Shown here piece by piece: positions 17,387 through 25,592 of a stretch of 64,000 bases of DNA. The first letter of the stretch is position 1. Each line of letters opens with the position of its first letter. The DNA is from Mycolicibacterium austroafricanum (GTDB lineage: Bacteria > Actinomycetota > Actinomycetes > Mycobacteriales > Mycobacteriaceae), in assembly GCF_902705885.1 (NCBI RefSeq), contig NZ_CACSIP010000023.1:241442-305441 (forward strand), written 5' to 3'. The position numbers and the translations under genes are program-made. A model generated the notes under the pieces. That model had not been told where the DNA came from. It searched no databases and saw only the letters and a program-made list of their open reading frames with translations.

Positions 17387-18610
17387 ATGACGGAACGACC
17401 GGATATCCGGTACCCCGGCCCCACGCTGACCACCCGCTTGCAATGGTTGCTGAAGGCCGGTCCTTCCGATCATCTCCTGGCCATGAGCGTCGCGTCGGCA
17501 TCACTGCCGGTCATCGGAAAGCACCTCGAACCGCTGGGTGTGCTGACCGCCGCCGCCATCTGGGGTTCCCGCCACGCACCGGACTTCCTCGGCGCGACCG
17601 CACGATCGCTGTTCAAGCCCTCCGACGCCGAACTCAAGCGTCAGGAGCGCGAGAGCACCAACGCGGTCTCCGAAGCGGCGTTGCGCGGGCTGGTCTCGAC
17701 CAAGGATCTCGACATCGAATGGCCGCAACCCGAGCGCACCCCGCCGTTCTGGAAGATGCGTGAGCATCGCCGTCACGTGCACCGGACGTCGGTGCAGTAC
17801 GGCCCGCGACCCACCCAGTTGCTCGATGTGTGGCGGCGCGACGACCTCCCCGACCAACCTGCGCCGGTGCTGCTGTTCGTTCCCGGTGGGGCCTGGGTGC
17901 ACGGCAGCCGATTCCTGCAGGGCTACGCGTTGATGTCGCATCTGGCCGAGAAGGGCTGGGTCTGCCTGTCGATCGACTACCGGGTCGCACCGCACAATCC
18001 CTGGCCGGCCCACATCATGGACGTCAAGGCGGCGATCGCCTGGGCCCGGGCCAACGTCGACAAATTCGGCGGCGACCGAAACTTCGTCACGATCGCCGGG
18101 ACCTCGGCGGGCGGCCATCTCGCCGCGCTGGCGGGCCTGACGGCCAACGATCCCGAACTTCAGGGCGAACTGCCCGAGGGATCCGACACGTCGGTGGACG
18201 CGGTCGTCGGTATCTACGGGCGCTACGACTGGGAGGACAAGTCGACCGTCGAGCGGGTGCGGTTCGTCGACTTCCTCGAGCGGGTGGTGGTCAGGCGCAA
18301 GATGTCCAGGCATCCCGATGTGTTCCGCAAGGCGTCGCCGATCGCCCGGGTGCACGCTCAGGCGCCGCCGTTCCTGGTGATGCACGGGACCGGTGACAGC
18401 GTGATCCCCGTCGCCCAGGCACGTAGCTTCGTCGACCGGCTCAAGGCGGTGTCCCGGTCGGTGGTCAGCTATGTCGAGTTACCGGGCGCCGGCCACGGTT
18501 TCGACATGATGGACGGCGCCCGCACAGGCGCCGCATCGACGGCAATCGGCTTGTTCCTCAACCATGTTCACCGAAACAGAAGCCTCATCGGAGCCAAAGA
18601 GGTTATATAG
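17387..18610 (+). CDS. lipC: Alpha/beta hydrolase/esterase (LipC-like)
   Basis: This 407-residue esterase starts with a hydrophobic N-terminal region and has an alpha/beta-hydrolase core from residue 130. Key motifs are FVPGGAWVHGSR near residue 160 (the oxyanion region, with PGG in place of HGG) and the nucleophile elbow GTSAGGHLAAL near 240. GIYGRYDWE follows, then MHGTGDSVIPVAQAR near 330 with the acid, and ELPGAGHGFDMM near 365 with the His. There is no export signal, though the homologous lipase has been described at the cell surface. The ATG at 17387 lies just after a GAAATG context. The wax-ester-synthase gene follows after 24 bp, so the two are probably co-transcribed and together handle acyl esters. 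Another copy of this family lies at 41283-42521. Confidence 0.88.
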   Translation: MTERPDIRYPGPTLTTRLQWLLKAGPSDHLLAMSVASASLPVIGKHLEPLGVLTAAAIWGSRHAPDFLGATARSLFKPSDAELKRQERESTNAVSEAALRGLVSTKDLDIEWPQPERTPPFWKMREHRRHVHRTSVQYGPRPTQLLDVWRRDDLPDQPAPVLLFVPGGAWVHGSRFLQGYALMSHLAEKGWVCLSIDYRVAPHNPWPAHIMDVKAAIAWARANVDKFGGDRNFVTIAGTSAGGHLAALAGLTANDPELQGELPEGSDTSVDAVVGIYGRYDWEDKSTVERVRFVDFLERVVVRRKMSRHPDVFRKASPIARVHAQAPPFLVMHGTGDSVIPVAQARSFVDRLKAVSRSVVSYVELPGAGHGFDMMDGARTGAASTAIGLFLNHVHRNRSLIGAKEVI

Positions 18611-18634
18611 GCCTCCGGGTAGGAGGTTGTTGAC

Positions 18635-20053
18635 GTGAAGAGGCTCAGCGGGTGGGACGCTGTGTTGTTGTACAGCGAAACGCCCACGGTTCACATGCAC
18701 ACGCTGAAGCTGGCGGTGATCAAGCTCGACGATCTCGGTGGGGCGAAGTTCGGTGTCGAGGAACTGCGCAAGGTCATCCACAGCAGGCTCTACAAGCTGG
18801 ACCCGTTCCGCTACGAACTGATCGACATCCCGTTCAAATTCCACCACCCGATGTGGCGGGAGAACGCCGAGGTCGACCTCGAGTACCACGTCCGCTCCTG
18901 CCGCGTCGACGCGCCGGGCGGTCGCCGCCAACTCGACGAGGCGGTGGGCCGGATCGCCAGTACCGCGCTGGACCGCAGTCGTCCGCTGTGGGAGATGTAC
19001 CTGATCGAAGGCCTGGCCGAAGGTCGCATCGCGGTGCTCGGCAAGATCCACCACGCTCTCGCCGACGGCGTCGCCTCGGCGAACCTGCTGGCCCGCGGCA
19101 TGGATCTGCAGGACGGCCCGGTGCCGGAACGGGATTCCTATGCCACCGATCCCGCGCCGTCCAAGAGCGAACTGGTGCGCACGGCCTTCACCGATCACCT
19201 GCGGCAGATCGCCAAGTTCCCTTCCGTGGTGCGTTACACGGCTCAAGGGGTGAGCCGGGTGCGCAAGAGTTCCCACAAGCTGTCGCCGGAACTGACCCGT
19301 CCTTTCACCCCGCCGCCGTCCTTCATGAACCACATGGTCGACGCGACCCGCCGGTATGCCACCGCCACCCTGTCGCTCGATGACGTCAAGCAGACCGGAA
19401 AGCACCTGGGCGTCACGATCAACGACATGATCCTGGCGATATCCGCCGGCGCGTTGCGAAAGCTGTTGTTGCGCTATGACGGCACCGCCGACCACCCGCT
19501 GCTGGCCTCGGTGCCGGTCAGCTTCGACTTCTCCCGGGACCGGATCTCCGGCAACTACTTCACCGGCGTCCTGGTCAGGCTGCCGGTGGATGTCGACGAT
19601 CCCCTCGAGCGGGTGCGCGCCGCCCACGACGGCGCCACCGCCGGCAAGGAGAGCAACAACCTGATCGGGCCGGAACTGGTGAGCCGGTGGTCGTCGTACT
19701 TCCCACCCGCCCCGGCCGAGGCGATGTTCCGGTGGCTGGCCAACAAGGACGGCCAGAACAAGGTGATGAACCTGCCGATCTCCAATGTGCCGGGCCCCAG
19801 GGAGCGGGCCCGGGTCGGCGGCGCGCTGGTCACCGAGATCTACTCCGTCGGGCCGTTGACCACCGGCAGCGGGCTCAACATCACCGTCTGGAGCTACGTC
19901 GACCAGATCAACATCTCGGTGCTCTCGGACGGCAAGACCCTCGAGGACCCGCACGAGCTGACCGACGCGATGGTGCAGGCTTTCATCGAGATCCGTTCTG
20001 CAGCCGGGCTTTCCAAGGATCTCACGGTGGTCGACACCGCGATGGCGCCCTAG
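18635..20053 (+). CDS. Wax ester synthase/diacylglycerol acyltransferase (Rv0221-like)
   Basis: This 472-residue WS/DGAT-family enzyme would acylate diacylglycerol or long alcohols from acyl-CoA, making storage lipid at the inner membrane. The N-terminus RLSGWDAVLLYSETPTVHMH is typical of the family. The catalytic HHxxxDG motif is present as HHALADG near residues 139-145. The conserved second-half motif NVPGPRER lies near residue 385. The GTG at 18635 has an AGGAGG 9 nt upstream. It follows the LipC-like gene and converges on the phosphate transporter. It marks the end of the left conserved block, as the next genes do not continue the M. tuberculosis order. Confidence 0.92.
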   Translation: MKRLSGWDAVLLYSETPTVHMHTLKLAVIKLDDLGGAKFGVEELRKVIHSRLYKLDPFRYELIDIPFKFHHPMWRENAEVDLEYHVRSCRVDAPGGRRQLDEAVGRIASTALDRSRPLWEMYLIEGLAEGRIAVLGKIHHALADGVASANLLARGMDLQDGPVPERDSYATDPAPSKSELVRTAFTDHLRQIAKFPSVVRYTAQGVSRVRKSSHKLSPELTRPFTPPPSFMNHMVDATRRYATATLSLDDVKQTGKHLGVTINDMILAISAGALRKLLLRYDGTADHPLLASVPVSFDFSRDRISGNYFTGVLVRLPVDVDDPLERVRAAHDGATAGKESNNLIGPELVSRWSSYFPPAPAEAMFRWLANKDGQNKVMNLPISNVPGPRERARVGGALVTEIYSVGPLTTGSGLNITVWSYVDQINISVLSDGKTLEDPHELTDAMVQAFIEIRSAAGLSKDLTVVDTAMAP

Positions 20054-20078
20054 CGGTGGATGCTGCTCGCGGTTGAGG

Positions 20079-21695
20079 TCAGAAGATCGCGCGCAGCCCG
20101 ATCACGCCGACCGCACCCAGGAGCGCGGCCGCCGGCAACGTGATGACCCAGGCCAGCGCGATCGGCTTCATCAGGCCCCAGTTGGTGGAGCGGTTGACGA
20201 TGCCGACACCAAGGACCGCGCCGATGAGTATGTGCGTGCTTGATACGGGCAAGCCAAGGGTGGATGCCCCCATCACCACGGCGGCGGCCGACAGTTCCGC
20301 GGCGAAGCCCGACGCCGGGTGCATCTTCGTCAGATGGGTACCGACTGTCGCGATCACCTTGCGGCCGATGAACCACAGCCCGGCGACCAACGCCACACCG
20401 AATGCGAGCATCGCCGCCATCGGAACCTCGGCCTCCGCATTGATCGAGTCGGTGCGAAGCACGTCGAGGATCGCCGCGAACGGGCCGATGGCGTTGGCGA
20501 TGTCATTGCTGCCGTGGCTGAACGCGAACCCGGACGCGGTGAACACCTGCAGCCAACTGAAGATCAGGAACGTCGAGCCCGACAGCGATTCGCTCTTGAG
20601 TGTCTTCGTGAAGATGTAGGTCGCCATCCACGCCGCGGCCCCGATCATCATCATGATGAAGTAGTTGTTCAGGGTCGTCAGGCCCAGATCGATGTTCTTG
20701 AGTCCCTTGAACAGCAACATTCCGGAGATGACCATGGCGCCGAACGCCGCCAGCAGCGGTACCCAGGTCTGCAGCGCCCGATAGGCGTCGACCGAGGACG
20801 CCTTGGCGTCGATCTCGTGTAGCTCCCGGAAGTAGTCGGACTCCAGCTCAGCGGGATCGTAGTCGCGCCGGCCGGCCGCGACCGCATCGCGAGCGAGCGC
20901 ACTGGTGTAGGAGATCTGCTGAATCTCGGAGAGCCGTTCGAAAGCCTCCTTGTGCGCGCTGCGGTGCCGGACTCGTTCCTGCTTGATCTGCCGCAGTACC
21001 TCGTCGGCATGATCGTTGTAGGTCAGGATGTTCCGCTTGATGACGCCGTACAGCAGATAGGACATGGCCCCGCCCAGCAGCGGCGACAGCACCCAGGACA
21101 TCGCAATCTGACCGATCTCGCCCCACTGGACGATGGCCAGCGGGCTGCTGTCGTGCGCGGTCAGGTAGCCGACCGCGAGTGCTGCTCCGACGATGCCGCC
21201 GATGATCGAATGTGTAGTGGATACCGGGTAGCCCATTCGGGTCGCGAACAACAGCCAGAAGGCCGCGGCGAACAGGGCCGACATCATGATGTAGATGAAA
21301 TCCGTTGGATCGACCGACATCCCGGAGATGTCGACGATGCCGCTACGGACAGTGTCGGTCACTGCGCCGCCGGCGATGACCGCACCACTGACTTCGAAGA
21401 TCGCTGCGACCAGCAGCGCTTGCTTCATCGTCAGCGTGCCCGCGCCGACGCTGGTGCCGAAGGAGTTGGCGACGTCGTTGCCGCCGATGTTGAACGCCAT
21501 GAACATTCCGAGCACGGTGGCCAGTACCAGCAGCACCTTGCTGGCACCGTCGACGTAGTCGAATGCCCACCAGGAGAAGATCAGGAACGTCCCCGCAAGC
21601 AGAAGTCCGAACGACAGGTGCCAGCTGCGGTCGGGGCCGAGAAAGCCCCCCTCCTCCGGCGCCTGAGCGCCGGGCTCTTGAATTGCGGTGGCCAA
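20079..21695 (-). CDS. pitA: Inorganic phosphate transporter, PiT family
   Basis: This 538-residue membrane protein takes up phosphate, as metal phosphate, with protons. It shows the duplicated PiT signature: FNIGGNDVANSFGTSVGAG in the first half and FSHGSNDIANAIGP in the second. Around ten hydrophobic segments flank a long charged central loop (about 225-330). The transport signature PVSTTHSIIGGIVGAA is repeated as PVSSTHILIGAVLGVG near the C-terminus. A TTG at 21695 preceded by GGGGGAG is the apparent start. The spacing is short, so a start a little upstream cannot be excluded. It is a single gene between convergent and same-strand neighbours and is not part of the lipid operons. Confidence 0.93.
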   Translation of the reverse strand: MATAIQEPGAQAPEEGGFLGPDRSWHLSFGLLLAGTFLIFSWWAFDYVDGASKVLLVLATVLGMFMAFNIGGNDVANSFGTSVGAGTLTMKQALLVAAIFEVSGAVIAGGAVTDTVRSGIVDISGMSVDPTDFIYIMMSALFAAAFWLLFATRMGYPVSTTHSIIGGIVGAALAVGYLTAHDSSPLAIVQWGEIGQIAMSWVLSPLLGGAMSYLLYGVIKRNILTYNDHADEVLRQIKQERVRHRSAHKEAFERLSEIQQISYTSALARDAVAAGRRDYDPAELESDYFRELHEIDAKASSVDAYRALQTWVPLLAAFGAMVISGMLLFKGLKNIDLGLTTLNNYFIMMMIGAAAWMATYIFTKTLKSESLSGSTFLIFSWLQVFTASGFAFSHGSNDIANAIGPFAAILDVLRTDSINAEAEVPMAAMLAFGVALVAGLWFIGRKVIATVGTHLTKMHPASGFAAELSAAAVVMGASTLGLPVSSTHILIGAVLGVGIVNRSTNWGLMKPIALAWVITLPAAALLGAVGVIGLRAIF

Positions 21696-21873
21696 CAGTC
21701 TCCCCCTTTTTGCGTGCTTGCCTAGGGCACAGGAAGTTACGGGACCGGGGCGAGCGAACGGTGTCGGCGCGATGAATGGTCAATGACGCGATTGGGGTCT
21801 GGTCGTCGGTCTCGACCCGGTACGGGAATTCATCGAGCTTCGGCCCCTGGTCTGCTCACCGCTCCTCTCGGAG

Positions 21874-22275
21874 TCATGCGGCAGCGGCGAACCGATTGTC
21901 GGGTCGGACGTCGCGGGGGCCGTCTGAGCTGTCGGCGGCGCGGGCGACGGGGGTGGCAGCCACCGCCTGTGTGGTGTCCTGTCCGCGATACCTCAGGAGG
22001 TAGCGCTGCGCCGCCGAGCGGTCGGTGTTTCCACGGATCGGGTCGAGCCCGAGTACGACGTCGCCGGTGGGGTCGGCGACCGCGATCTGGCGACGGCGCA
22101 GTGCGAAGCACAGTGCGGCCACGGCGTAACTGCCGGCCATGGCGACGCCGAGGACGGCAGCCCGGTCGGATCCGAAGCCGAGCGCCGCGACGAACAGACC
22201 CAGAAATGCGAAACCGACCAGCGTCAGGACGTAGCCCGCTGCGGGCAGTGGAACGCGGGTAAGTGATCGGTGCAC
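21874..22275 (-). CDS. Small membrane protein of unknown function
   Basis: This 133-residue protein has two closely spaced membrane segments: residues 12-35 (GYVLTLVGFAFLGLFVAALG) and 38-60 (AVLGVAMAGSYAVAALCFAL). An Arg-rich turn and a hydrophilic C-terminal half of about 70 residues ending in Ala repeats follow. The GTG at 22275 is supported by AAGGAGG 6 nt upstream. I recognise no family. It is divergent from a TetR regulator across a 95-bp gap holding a strong palindrome, so it is the likely target of that repressor. A role in transport or envelope homeostasis is possible but not shown. Confidence 0.75.
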   Translation of the reverse strand: MHRSLTRVPLPAAGYVLTLVGFAFLGLFVAALGFGSDRAAVLGVAMAGSYAVAALCFALRRRQIAVADPTGDVVLGLDPIRGNTDRSAAQRYLLRYRGQDTTQAVAATPVARAADSSDGPRDVRPDNRFAAAA

Positions 22276-22290
22276 AGCATCCTCCTTAGA

Positions 22291-22312
22291 GCTACGCTAC
22301 GCGTATCGTAGC
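22291..22312. promoter_or_regulatory. 22-bp palindromic operator between membrane protein and TetR gene
   Basis: The sequence reads GCTACG-N-TACGCGTA-N-CGTAGC with a single mismatched base pair, centred in the gap between the divergent genes at 21874-22275 and 22371-22904. A half-site-like GTAGCGTAC follows at 22325-22333, next to a possible -10, TAGTGT. A near-perfect palindrome beside a tetR gene is the classic autoregulatory operator. Confidence 0.75.
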
Positions 22313-22370
22313 GCTATGGATAGTGTAGCGTACAGAGCGGATTGCTGCTCTGAGCACCGAAGCGAGGGAC

Positions 22371-22904
22371 ATGACAGATGGTGGCGGTGCGACCCGCGGC
22401 GACGAGGTGGGCACGCGGATTCTGGATGCCGCTCTGCAGATCCTGCGGGCCCGCGGACCGCGCGCAGTGACGATGCAGGCCATCGTCGAGGCCACCGGGA
22501 TCGCGAAGACGACCATCTACCGGCGCCACCCGAACCGCCGCGCATTGCTCACCGCAGCCCTCGCGGGCCTGGTGATCAGACCCTCGATCCCGCCGGGGTC
22601 AAGCCGCGAGCAGCGACTCGGGTGGGTGATCTCGCAGTCGAGCGACGTCATCGCCAACGGCATCGGAGGCGGTGGGTTCGCCGCTCTGCTCACCGATGAA
22701 GACCCTGACTTCAGTGACGCATTCCGCGAGATCCTGGGCGCTCACCGGGGTCTGGCCATCGAGGTGCTCGGTGACGACAGCGGGGACGCCGACACCGTGA
22801 TCGACATGATCGTCGGGGGCTACGTCGCAGAACTGGCCCGCACCGGCGCCGTGGACACCAGTTGGTGCGACCGGATACTGGCGGTGCTGAACCCGGGCAA
22901 TTGA
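22371..22904 (+). CDS. TetR/AcrR-family transcriptional regulator
   Basis: This 177-residue repressor has an N-terminal helix-turn-helix (residues 13-60: TRILDAALQILRARGPRAVT, then MQAIVEATGIAKTTIYRRHP). That is the TetR DNA-binding pattern, with recognition helix TTIYRRHPNR. The C-terminal ligand domain is short but complete. The start ATG has GCGAGGGAC upstream. Because it is divergent from the small membrane protein and a palindrome lies between them, it probably represses both genes. A small hydrophobic effector is usual for the family, and nothing here identifies it. Confidence 0.9.
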   Translation: MTDGGGATRGDEVGTRILDAALQILRARGPRAVTMQAIVEATGIAKTTIYRRHPNRRALLTAALAGLVIRPSIPPGSSREQRLGWVISQSSDVIANGIGGGGFAALLTDEDPDFSDAFREILGAHRGLAIEVLGDDSGDADTVIDMIVGGYVAELARTGAVDTSWCDRILAVLNPGN

Positions 22905-23169
22905 AGCGGTCGCTCGAGTCGAGCAACACACAGCGTGTGGTGGATCGCAGTGTCGCGCTGGTCCATCGCTTCTGGGCGAGGAATCTGATGGGCTGCAACA
23001 TGATTCGTCAACCGCAGTACGATGTTCTTCACCTACAACGTGATGTACATGGCGAAAGTGCTCAAGCACAGGGGGATTCTCAGCGTAGGGAAATTAGTGC
23101 TCGGAATGGAAGCGGGGTGCGATTCGGACATAGCAGCCCTGAGTACCGCTAGCCGGCCGCCCTGGCTTG
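22905..23169. other. Non-coding gap between TetR and P450 genes
   Basis: These 265 bp carry only short overlapping open frames without ribosome-binding sites or coding bias. Base composition is visibly more AT-rich than the flanks. It separates convergent genes (tetR and the P450). I see no clear hairpin terminator or repeat. Confidence 0.5.
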
Positions 23170-24354
23170 TCATCGAACGCGGGGCTCAAAGCCCAGCACG
23201 GGTAGTGAGCTCAGGCCGCGAGTCACGTTGTTCAGATGCCTGGTCGGCTCGCCGAGTTCGAACCGTCGGACACGCTTGGCGAGGGCGCCCAGCACCGCGT
23301 GAGCTTCAAGCTTCGCCAGTGCTTGTCCCGCGCATGCGTGAGTGGCGTAGCCGAAGGTGAGGTGGTCGGTTGGCCTGCGGGTGACGTCGAAGCAGTCCGG
23401 CTCGGCGTAGTGGCGGTCGTCGCGGTTTCCGGAGCCGTACAAGATGAGCACCTCGGTTCCGGGTTCGAGCCGCAGCCCGCCGACCGTGACGTCAGTGGTC
23501 GTCCTCCTGCCGAACACCTGCACCGGAGCGTCATAGCGAAGAACTTCGTTGAACGCGGCGGGCAGAATACTGGGGTCCGCGCACACGAGGTCCCATTGGT
23601 CGGGATGAGTGGCGAAAAGGTGCACGGCATTGGCGATGGCGTTGATCGTTGTGTCCATGCCGGCGGACGTATAGGCGGCAAGCAGTGGGATGCAGGATTC
23701 GCGTTTGATCCGTCCGTCGTCGGCAGCATCGAAGATGGCGCGGCCCATGCTGTCGGGCTTGAGGTCCTTAGCGTCGAGAGTACCGAGCCAGTCGAACATC
23801 TCGCCGATCGCCGAAAGGGCGCTTTGGGCGCGCGCGTTCAGCGGGCCGCACACATCGAACGTCGCATCCGCCCAGCGCAACATGTTGGGCCGCGCGGCTT
23901 CGGGTAGGCCGATGAGGTCGAACACCACCGCCATCGGGAAGGCTGTCGCCAGGTCGGCGACGACGTCGAACGACTCCTTGCGCAGAACCGTCTCCACCAG
24001 GGTGTCCGCGCGTGCGGCGATGTCGTTCTGAAGGTCTCTCAGGGCGCGGGGAGCGAGTCGGTCGGAGAGCACCGAGCGGAGTGTGTCGTGCTCGGGCGGG
24101 TCTGCAGCGATCACTGTGCCCGTGAGTATCTCGTTCACCACGTCGTTAAGGGCGATGCCGGCCGAAGAGAACGTCTTCCAGTCACGCAGCGCAGACCGGA
24201 TGTCGTCATAGCGCGGGAGCGCCCAGGCGTCGAGCTGGGTGAGATAGACGGCACTTCCGGCGTCGCGCAACTCACGGTAGGTCGGATAGGGGTCGTAGAG
24301 GATGTCGTCGACGAACAAGTCGACATCGGAGTGGGGCGCATGAGTAAGCGTCAT
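23170..24354 (-). CDS. Cytochrome P450 (CYP199-like)
   Basis: This 394-residue soluble P450 probably hydroxylates or O-demethylates the substrate of the island. The I-helix oxygen-activation motif is SAGMDTT near residue 227, the K-helix motif is NEVLRYD near 272, and the haem loop is FGYATHACAGQALAKLE with the Cys ligand near residue 340. The loop has Ala where most P450s have Gly (FxxGxxxC), an uncommon change. The C-terminal RHLNNVTRGLSSLPV and general pattern recall the CYP199 group that oxidises substituted benzoic acids. That is memory-based and unverified. The ATG at 24354 has GGAGGT 9 nt upstream. The ferredoxin gene lies just upstream on the same strand and would be its electron donor. 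No reductase is nearby. Confidence 0.93.
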   Translation of the reverse strand: MTLTHAPHSDVDLFVDDILYDPYPTYRELRDAGSAVYLTQLDAWALPRYDDIRSALRDWKTFSSAGIALNDVVNEILTGTVIAADPPEHDTLRSVLSDRLAPRALRDLQNDIAARADTLVETVLRKESFDVVADLATAFPMAVVFDLIGLPEAARPNMLRWADATFDVCGPLNARAQSALSAIGEMFDWLGTLDAKDLKPDSMGRAIFDAADDGRIKRESCIPLLAAYTSAGMDTTINAIANAVHLFATHPDQWDLVCADPSILPAAFNEVLRYDAPVQVFGRRTTTDVTVGGLRLEPGTEVLILYGSGNRDDRHYAEPDCFDVTRRPTDHLTFGYATHACAGQALAKLEAHAVLGALAKRVRRFELGEPTRHLNNVTRGLSSLPVLGFEPRVR

Positions 24355-24439
24355 TGCTTTACCTCCATCGGTTGGGTATCCGGCCTCGCCAACATGGGTG
24401 GTCGGCCGATCACGATGCGTTTCCGCCATTCGAGTGCGG

Positions 24440-24631
24440 TCACGCCTGCGCCTCCAAGGCGGCGACGGGACATGCGAATGCTGCCGCCCGGGCAGCTGAG
24501 ATCGACGACGGCGGAACCTCTTCTGGGGCGACAATCAGGTCGCCGTTGTCGTCGAGACGCAGCAACTCGGGCGCAGCCTCAGCGCACAAACCGTGGCCTT
24601 CGCATCGCTTGCGGTCGATGATCAGCTTCAC
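24440..24631 (-). CDS. Small ferredoxin (3Fe-4S type)
   Basis: This 63-residue iron-sulfur protein is of the P450-partner type. Cys10 and Cys16 lie in CEGHGLC and the last Cys in ACPVAAL near residue 54. His stands where the second cluster Cys would be (CxxHxxC), so a 3Fe-4S cluster is expected. Acidic residues dominate the middle. The GTG at 24631 has AAGGAG 7 nt upstream. It lies between the GntR/FCD gene and the P450 in the same direction, so regulator, ferredoxin and P450 may share a transcript. Confidence 0.92.
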   Translation of the reverse strand: MKLIIDRKRCEGHGLCAEAAPELLRLDDNGDLIVAPEEVPPSSISAARAAAFACPVAALEAQA

Positions 24632-24723
24632 CGTCGTCTCCTTCGCCGGTTCTTCTCACGAGTCCGATGGGCGACACCGCGCGCAACGGCTGGGCCGTCG
24701 CCGTCGGCTTCACACTGTGTGCG

Positions 24724-25443
24724 TCATCGATCGTTGGGGCGCAACGCCGCTAGGATGCTTGCGCACGAAACATCCGCGTTCATGGGATGGGTCAACAGCA
24801 TCTGCGTGGTGAACGCAATGTGCTCGCGCAGCAGCTGCACGCCACCTTCGGCGTCGCGATTAATGGCGGCGTCGGCCAGCGCCTGGTGCTCGGTAGCCGG
24901 ATTGCGTCCGTTCTCGGCTATCAGCGGCGCCGCCCACCGCCGATAGAGTTCGGCTTCGGCGCGCAAGCTCTCCGCCATTTGAACCAACCGTCGGTTCCCG
25001 CAGCCGGACAGAAGCGCAGCGTGGAATGCTTCGTGCGCCTGATACCAGGCGTCATCGCGGACCCCCTCGGCGGCCTGGCGTTCGCGCAGGCTGAGGATGT
25101 GATGGGTCGCCACCACTTCCGACTCCCAGCGGTCATCGCCGAGAACGATCGACTGGCGAAACGCCAGCGCCTCCAACTCCACCCGAGCGGTGGTCAAGTC
25201 GGTCAGCTCTTCGGCCGACAGCGACGCGACCGCATAGCCCTGGTGTGCCTGTAGCGATACCAGCCGTTCTGCCGTCAGGCGCGTGAGGGCCTCGCGGACC
25301 GGTCCGACGCTCGTCCCGTACTGCGCGCACAGTTCAGGAAATTTCAGGCGTTGTCCCGGCTTCAGGCGCGCCATGAAGATGTCGGCCCGCAGCCGCTCGT
25401 AGAGATCGTTCGCACGAGTCCCGGACCCGCTTCCCTTGGCCAT
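24724..25443 (-). CDS. GntR-family regulator, FCD type
   Basis: This 239-residue regulator has an N-terminal GntR winged helix (LYERLRADIFMARLKPGQRL, then YGTSVGPVREALTRLTAERL). The C-terminal all-helical FCD effector domain has the Asp/His/His metal-ligand pattern in ARVELEALA, HEAFHAALL and EHQALADAA. FCD regulators generally sense organic acids and control their catabolic operons. ATG 25443 is preferred over a longer start at 25479 because the latter would run across palindrome TATTGCAATA. It is divergent from the long catabolic and Mce run, whose intervening DNA has two palindromes. It is the natural candidate controller of the whole island. Confidence 0.9.
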   Translation of the reverse strand: MAKGSGSGTRANDLYERLRADIFMARLKPGQRLKFPELCAQYGTSVGPVREALTRLTAERLVSLQAHQGYAVASLSAEELTDLTTARVELEALAFRQSIVLGDDRWESEVVATHHILSLRERQAAEGVRDDAWYQAHEAFHAALLSGCGNRRLVQMAESLRAEAELYRRWAAPLIAENGRNPATEHQALADAAINRDAEGGVQLLREHIAFTTQMLLTHPMNADVSCASILAALRPNDR

Positions 25444-25460
25444 GGCGAAACTGTACGCGA

Positions 25461-25506
25461 TATTGCAATAGTCACACAACTTTAGAAACTACTCTTGACA
25501 TGTCAA
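25461..25506. promoter_or_regulatory. Two palindromes in the divergent promoter of the island
   Basis: Perfect palindromes TATTGCAATA (25461-25470) and TTGACATGTCAA (25495-25506) lie 24 bp apart between the GntR/FCD gene and the first gene of the catabolic run. The second overlaps a -35-like TTGACA reading rightward. FCD regulators bind such short palindromes, so these are candidate operators controlling both directions. Confidence 0.6.
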
Positions 25507-25592
25507 AGTTGGCGCGCCAAGCTGACGAGGCGAACGCCAACGACCTCGAACAGGGCAGCGGCGGGCATCGATTGGATCGAGGAGGCAGACCC

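Noticed and set aside
22905..23169. Short genes between tetR and the P450
   Set aside because: Frames overlap each other, lack ribosome-binding sites and have no recognisable motifs.
25500..25592. N-terminal extension of the NTF2-like protein from ATG 25500
   Set aside because: That ATG lies inside a palindrome without a ribosome-binding site, while TTG 25593 has a perfect AGGAGG.
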